Assembly: GCA_964387935.1 (NCBI GenBank) | Contig: CAYLZN010000302.1 | Location: forward strand, 1 to 7,208 | Reading direction: 5' to 3' | Length of the DNA: 7,208 bases | Origin: CAYLZN01 sp964387935 | GTDB lineage: Bacteria > Acidobacteriota > Vicinamibacteria > Vicinamibacterales > JAFNAJ01 | Shown: positions 5,885-7,208 of the stretch, piece after piece | Layout of the letters: each line of letters begins with the position of its first letter | How positions within the stretch are numbered: the stretch's first letter is position 1 | Notes under the pieces: generated by a model | Seen by the model: only the letters and a program-made list of their open reading frames with translations | Told to the model about the DNA's origin: nothing | Database searches by the model: none | Position numbers and translations under genes: made by a program

Positions 5885-5914
5885 GCGCCGCCGCCCGCGT
5901 CGGGCGGTGGGCGC
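5885..5914 (+). promoter_or_regulatory. Strong GC hairpin in the leader of the phosphatase gene
   Basis: CCGCCCG (5891-5897) and CGGGCGG (5901-5907) form a perfect 7-base-pair stem with a CGT loop. A 5-base-pair outer stem (GCGCC 5885-5889 with GGCGC 5910-5914) stacks below it across a small bulge. No T-run follows, so it is not a standard intrinsic terminator. It could stabilise the mRNA, limit read-through or modulate the start 17-20 bases downstream. Confidence 0.55.
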
Positions 5915-5933
5915 ACCCGTCAAGGGGCCCATG

Positions 5934-7058
5934 ATGCCCGAGTCGCCGGCGCCCAGCCCAGAACCCAGGCTCCTGAAGACCCTGCGGCAGGATCTGCGCG
6001 AGGTCCGCGCGGACCTGCGCCGTGAGTCGCTCCGCCAGCAGACGTCCCGCACGTTCGCTGACCTGCAGACGTTCTATCTCTCAGCGGAGCGTCGGGAGCA
6101 ACTGGCCGGCATGTCACGGCTCCGCCGGTGGATCGTACTGGCGTGGGCGCTGCTGAAGAACCTGCTGCTCAAGCTGACGCCCGCGCGGCGCATCCTGCTC
6201 GCCATCGCGGTCGTGCTCATCCTGACCCGGTCGAGCGTCGGAGACAGCGGCAGCAACGTCACGTTCCAGGCGCCGGGTCTGGGCGTGATCCTGCTCCTGC
6301 TGCTCCTGGCGCTCGAACTCAAGGACAAACTGCTCGCACGGGGTGAACTCGAAGCCGGCCGCGCCGTGCAGAAGGCGCTCGTCCCGGCGCGTGCGCCGGC
6401 CCTGCCCGGCTGGGACCTCTGGCTGTTCACGCGGCCAGCCAACGACGTCGGCGGCGATCTGGTGGATGCCCTCGACCTCGGCGGCGGCCGCCTGGCCCTC
6501 ATCCTTGCAGACGTGGCCGGCAAGGGCCTGCCTGCCGCGCTGCTCATGGCCAAGCTTCAGGCCACCGTCCGCGCCCTCGCCCCCGACACCTCATCCCTGG
6601 ATGCGCTGGCGGCACGCGTCAATCGCATCCTGCACCGGGACGGACTGCCCTCGAGCTTCGCCACGCTCGTGTATCTCGAACTGCACGCGGATTCGGACCA
6701 CGTGACCCTGGTCAATGCCGGGCACATGCCGCCGTTGGTCGTGGGGCGCGGCAGCCTGTCCGAGTTGCCTCGGGGCGGACCCGCGCTGGGCCTGCTGTCC
6801 TCCATGACCTACGCGGTGCAGGAGGTGTCGGTGGCCCGCGGGGACACGCTCGTGATCTACACCGACGGCGTCACGGAAGCCATGGACCCGCAGGGCGAGT
6901 TCTTCGGGGACGACCGCTTGCGCGAGACCCTGCGGGCCGCTGCGGGCCAGGGCGCGGAAGCGCTCGCGAGGAATCTCCTCGAGCATCTCGCGGCGTTCGT
7001 CGCCGACGCGCCAACCCACGACGACGTGTCGCTGGTGGTGGCGCGGAGGAAGGCGTAG
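5934..7058 (+). CDS. Membrane-anchored SpoIIE/RsbU-type PPM phosphatase
   Basis: Encodes 374 residues. Order of parts: a charged, probably coiled-coil segment (about 11-65), a hydrophobic region with one or two membrane passes (about 66-98), a second membrane helix GLGVILLLLLLALEL (115-129), then a cytoplasmic PPM/SpoIIE phosphatase domain (about 138-374). Metal-binding and structural motifs are present: VGGDLVDAL (172-180) with D175, ADVAGKGLPAALLMA (192-206) with D193, VNAGHMPPLV (260-269), YTDGVTEAMD (309-318) with D311, and HDDVSLVV (362-369) with D363 and D364. Such enzymes remove phosphate from Ser/Thr, often on anti-sigma-factor antagonists. No sensor domain, HAMP or anti-sigma partner is seen here. 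Two ATG codons lie side by side (5931, 5934) after AAGGGG; the second has the better 6-base distance. A GTG at 5871 would add 21 Arg-rich residues encoded by the leader hairpin and is less likely. The stop lies inside a tandem repeat. Confidence 0.93.
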   Translation: MPESPAPSPEPRLLKTLRQDLREVRADLRRESLRQQTSRTFADLQTFYLSAERREQLAGMSRLRRWIVLAWALLKNLLLKLTPARRILLAIAVVLILTRSSVGDSGSNVTFQAPGLGVILLLLLLALELKDKLLARGELEAGRAVQKALVPARAPALPGWDLWLFTRPANDVGGDLVDALDLGGGRLALILADVAGKGLPAALLMAKLQATVRALAPDTSSLDALAARVNRILHRDGLPSSFATLVYLELHADSDHVTLVNAGHMPPLVVGRGSLSELPRGGPALGLLSSMTYAVQEVSVARGDTLVIYTDGVTEAMDPQGEFFGDDRLRETLRAAAGQGAEALARNLLEHLAAFVADAPTHDDVSLVVARRKA

Positions 7059-7129
7059 GAAGGCGTACGGCGTATGGCGTACGGCGTACGGCGGCGTACG
7101 GCTGGACAGGGCGTACGGCTGGAATACGG
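7048..7129. repeat. CGTACGG degenerate tandem repeat beginning inside the phosphatase gene
   Basis: GGAAGGCGTA occurs twice head to tail (7048-7057 and 7058-7067), so the first copy contains the phosphatase's last codons and part of its stop. Then CGTACGG or CGTATGG starts at 7064, 7071, 7078 and 7085 (7-base period), and again at 7095 and 7112, with a remnant TACGG at 7125. CGTACG is self-complementary, so the transcript can form many alternative small hairpins. Confidence 0.8.
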
Positions 7130-7132
7130 CTT

Positions 7133-7200
7133 GCGGCTCGCGGCGAGCGGCTCGCGGCGGGCGGCTTGTGGCGGGCGGCTCGCGGCGGGCGGCAGGCGGC
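7133..7200. repeat. 14-base GC-rich tandem repeat, about 4.9 copies
   Basis: The unit GCGGCTCGCGGCGG begins at 7133, 7147, 7161 and 7175, with a partial copy at 7189. Copies at 7147 and 7175 are identical, 7133 differs by one base and 7161 by two. It follows directly on the CGTACGG array, and the window ends 8 bases after it, so its full extent is unknown. I saw no gene in 7059-7208. Confidence 0.8.
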
Positions 7201-7208
7201 GCGATGAC

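Noticed and set aside
5885..5914. Intrinsic terminator after the small gene
   Set aside because: The stem is strong but no run of T follows it.
7048..7200. CRISPR array
   Set aside because: Units of 7 and 14 bases run without unique spacers of about 30 bases, so this is a tandem repeat and not a CRISPR.

Overview
The window is very GC-rich bacterial chromosomal DNA with nine protein-coding genes and no RNA gene, insertion sequence, phage gene or CRISPR array. High GC, secreted proteins of unknown function, a stand-alone TrpB2-type tryptophan synthase and long spurious antisense reading frames fit a GC-rich soil-type bacterium. Acidobacteriota (Vicinamibacteria-like) is my best guess, but it rests on general impression and no marker gene proves it.

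Left arm (bases 34-4596, minus strand), in transcription order from the divergent point near 4600: a TrpB2-type tryptophan synthase beta subunit; 3 bases later a secreted trypsin/HtrA-fold protein whose three catalytic residues all appear to be replaced; then, behind its own good sigma70-like promoter, a stand-alone CBS-pair protein. After a 125-base gap comes a tight cluster: an unlisted 51-residue helical micro-protein with a strong Shine-Dalgarno, a dCMP-deaminase-family enzyme 3 bases later, and 4 bases after that an exported protein of unknown function whose C-terminus may be lost to a frameshift.

Right arm (bases 4699-7058, plus strand): a 4'-phosphopantetheinyl transferase, possibly translated from a leaderless mRNA; a 67-residue winged-helix-like protein with a strong Shine-Dalgarno; and a membrane-anchored SpoIIE/RsbU-type PPM phosphatase preceded by a strong GC hairpin.

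The two arms diverge from a 102-base region where promoter candidates for trpB and the transferase overlap on opposite strands. The right edge holds a two-part degenerate tandem repeat, a CGTACGG array followed by a 14-base GC-rich array, which starts inside the last codons of the phosphatase gene. The genes do not form one obvious pathway. The parts most worth following up are the trpB-linked pseudoprotease, the micro-protein before the deaminase, and the repeat tract. I see no convincing new multi-gene defence or metabolic system.
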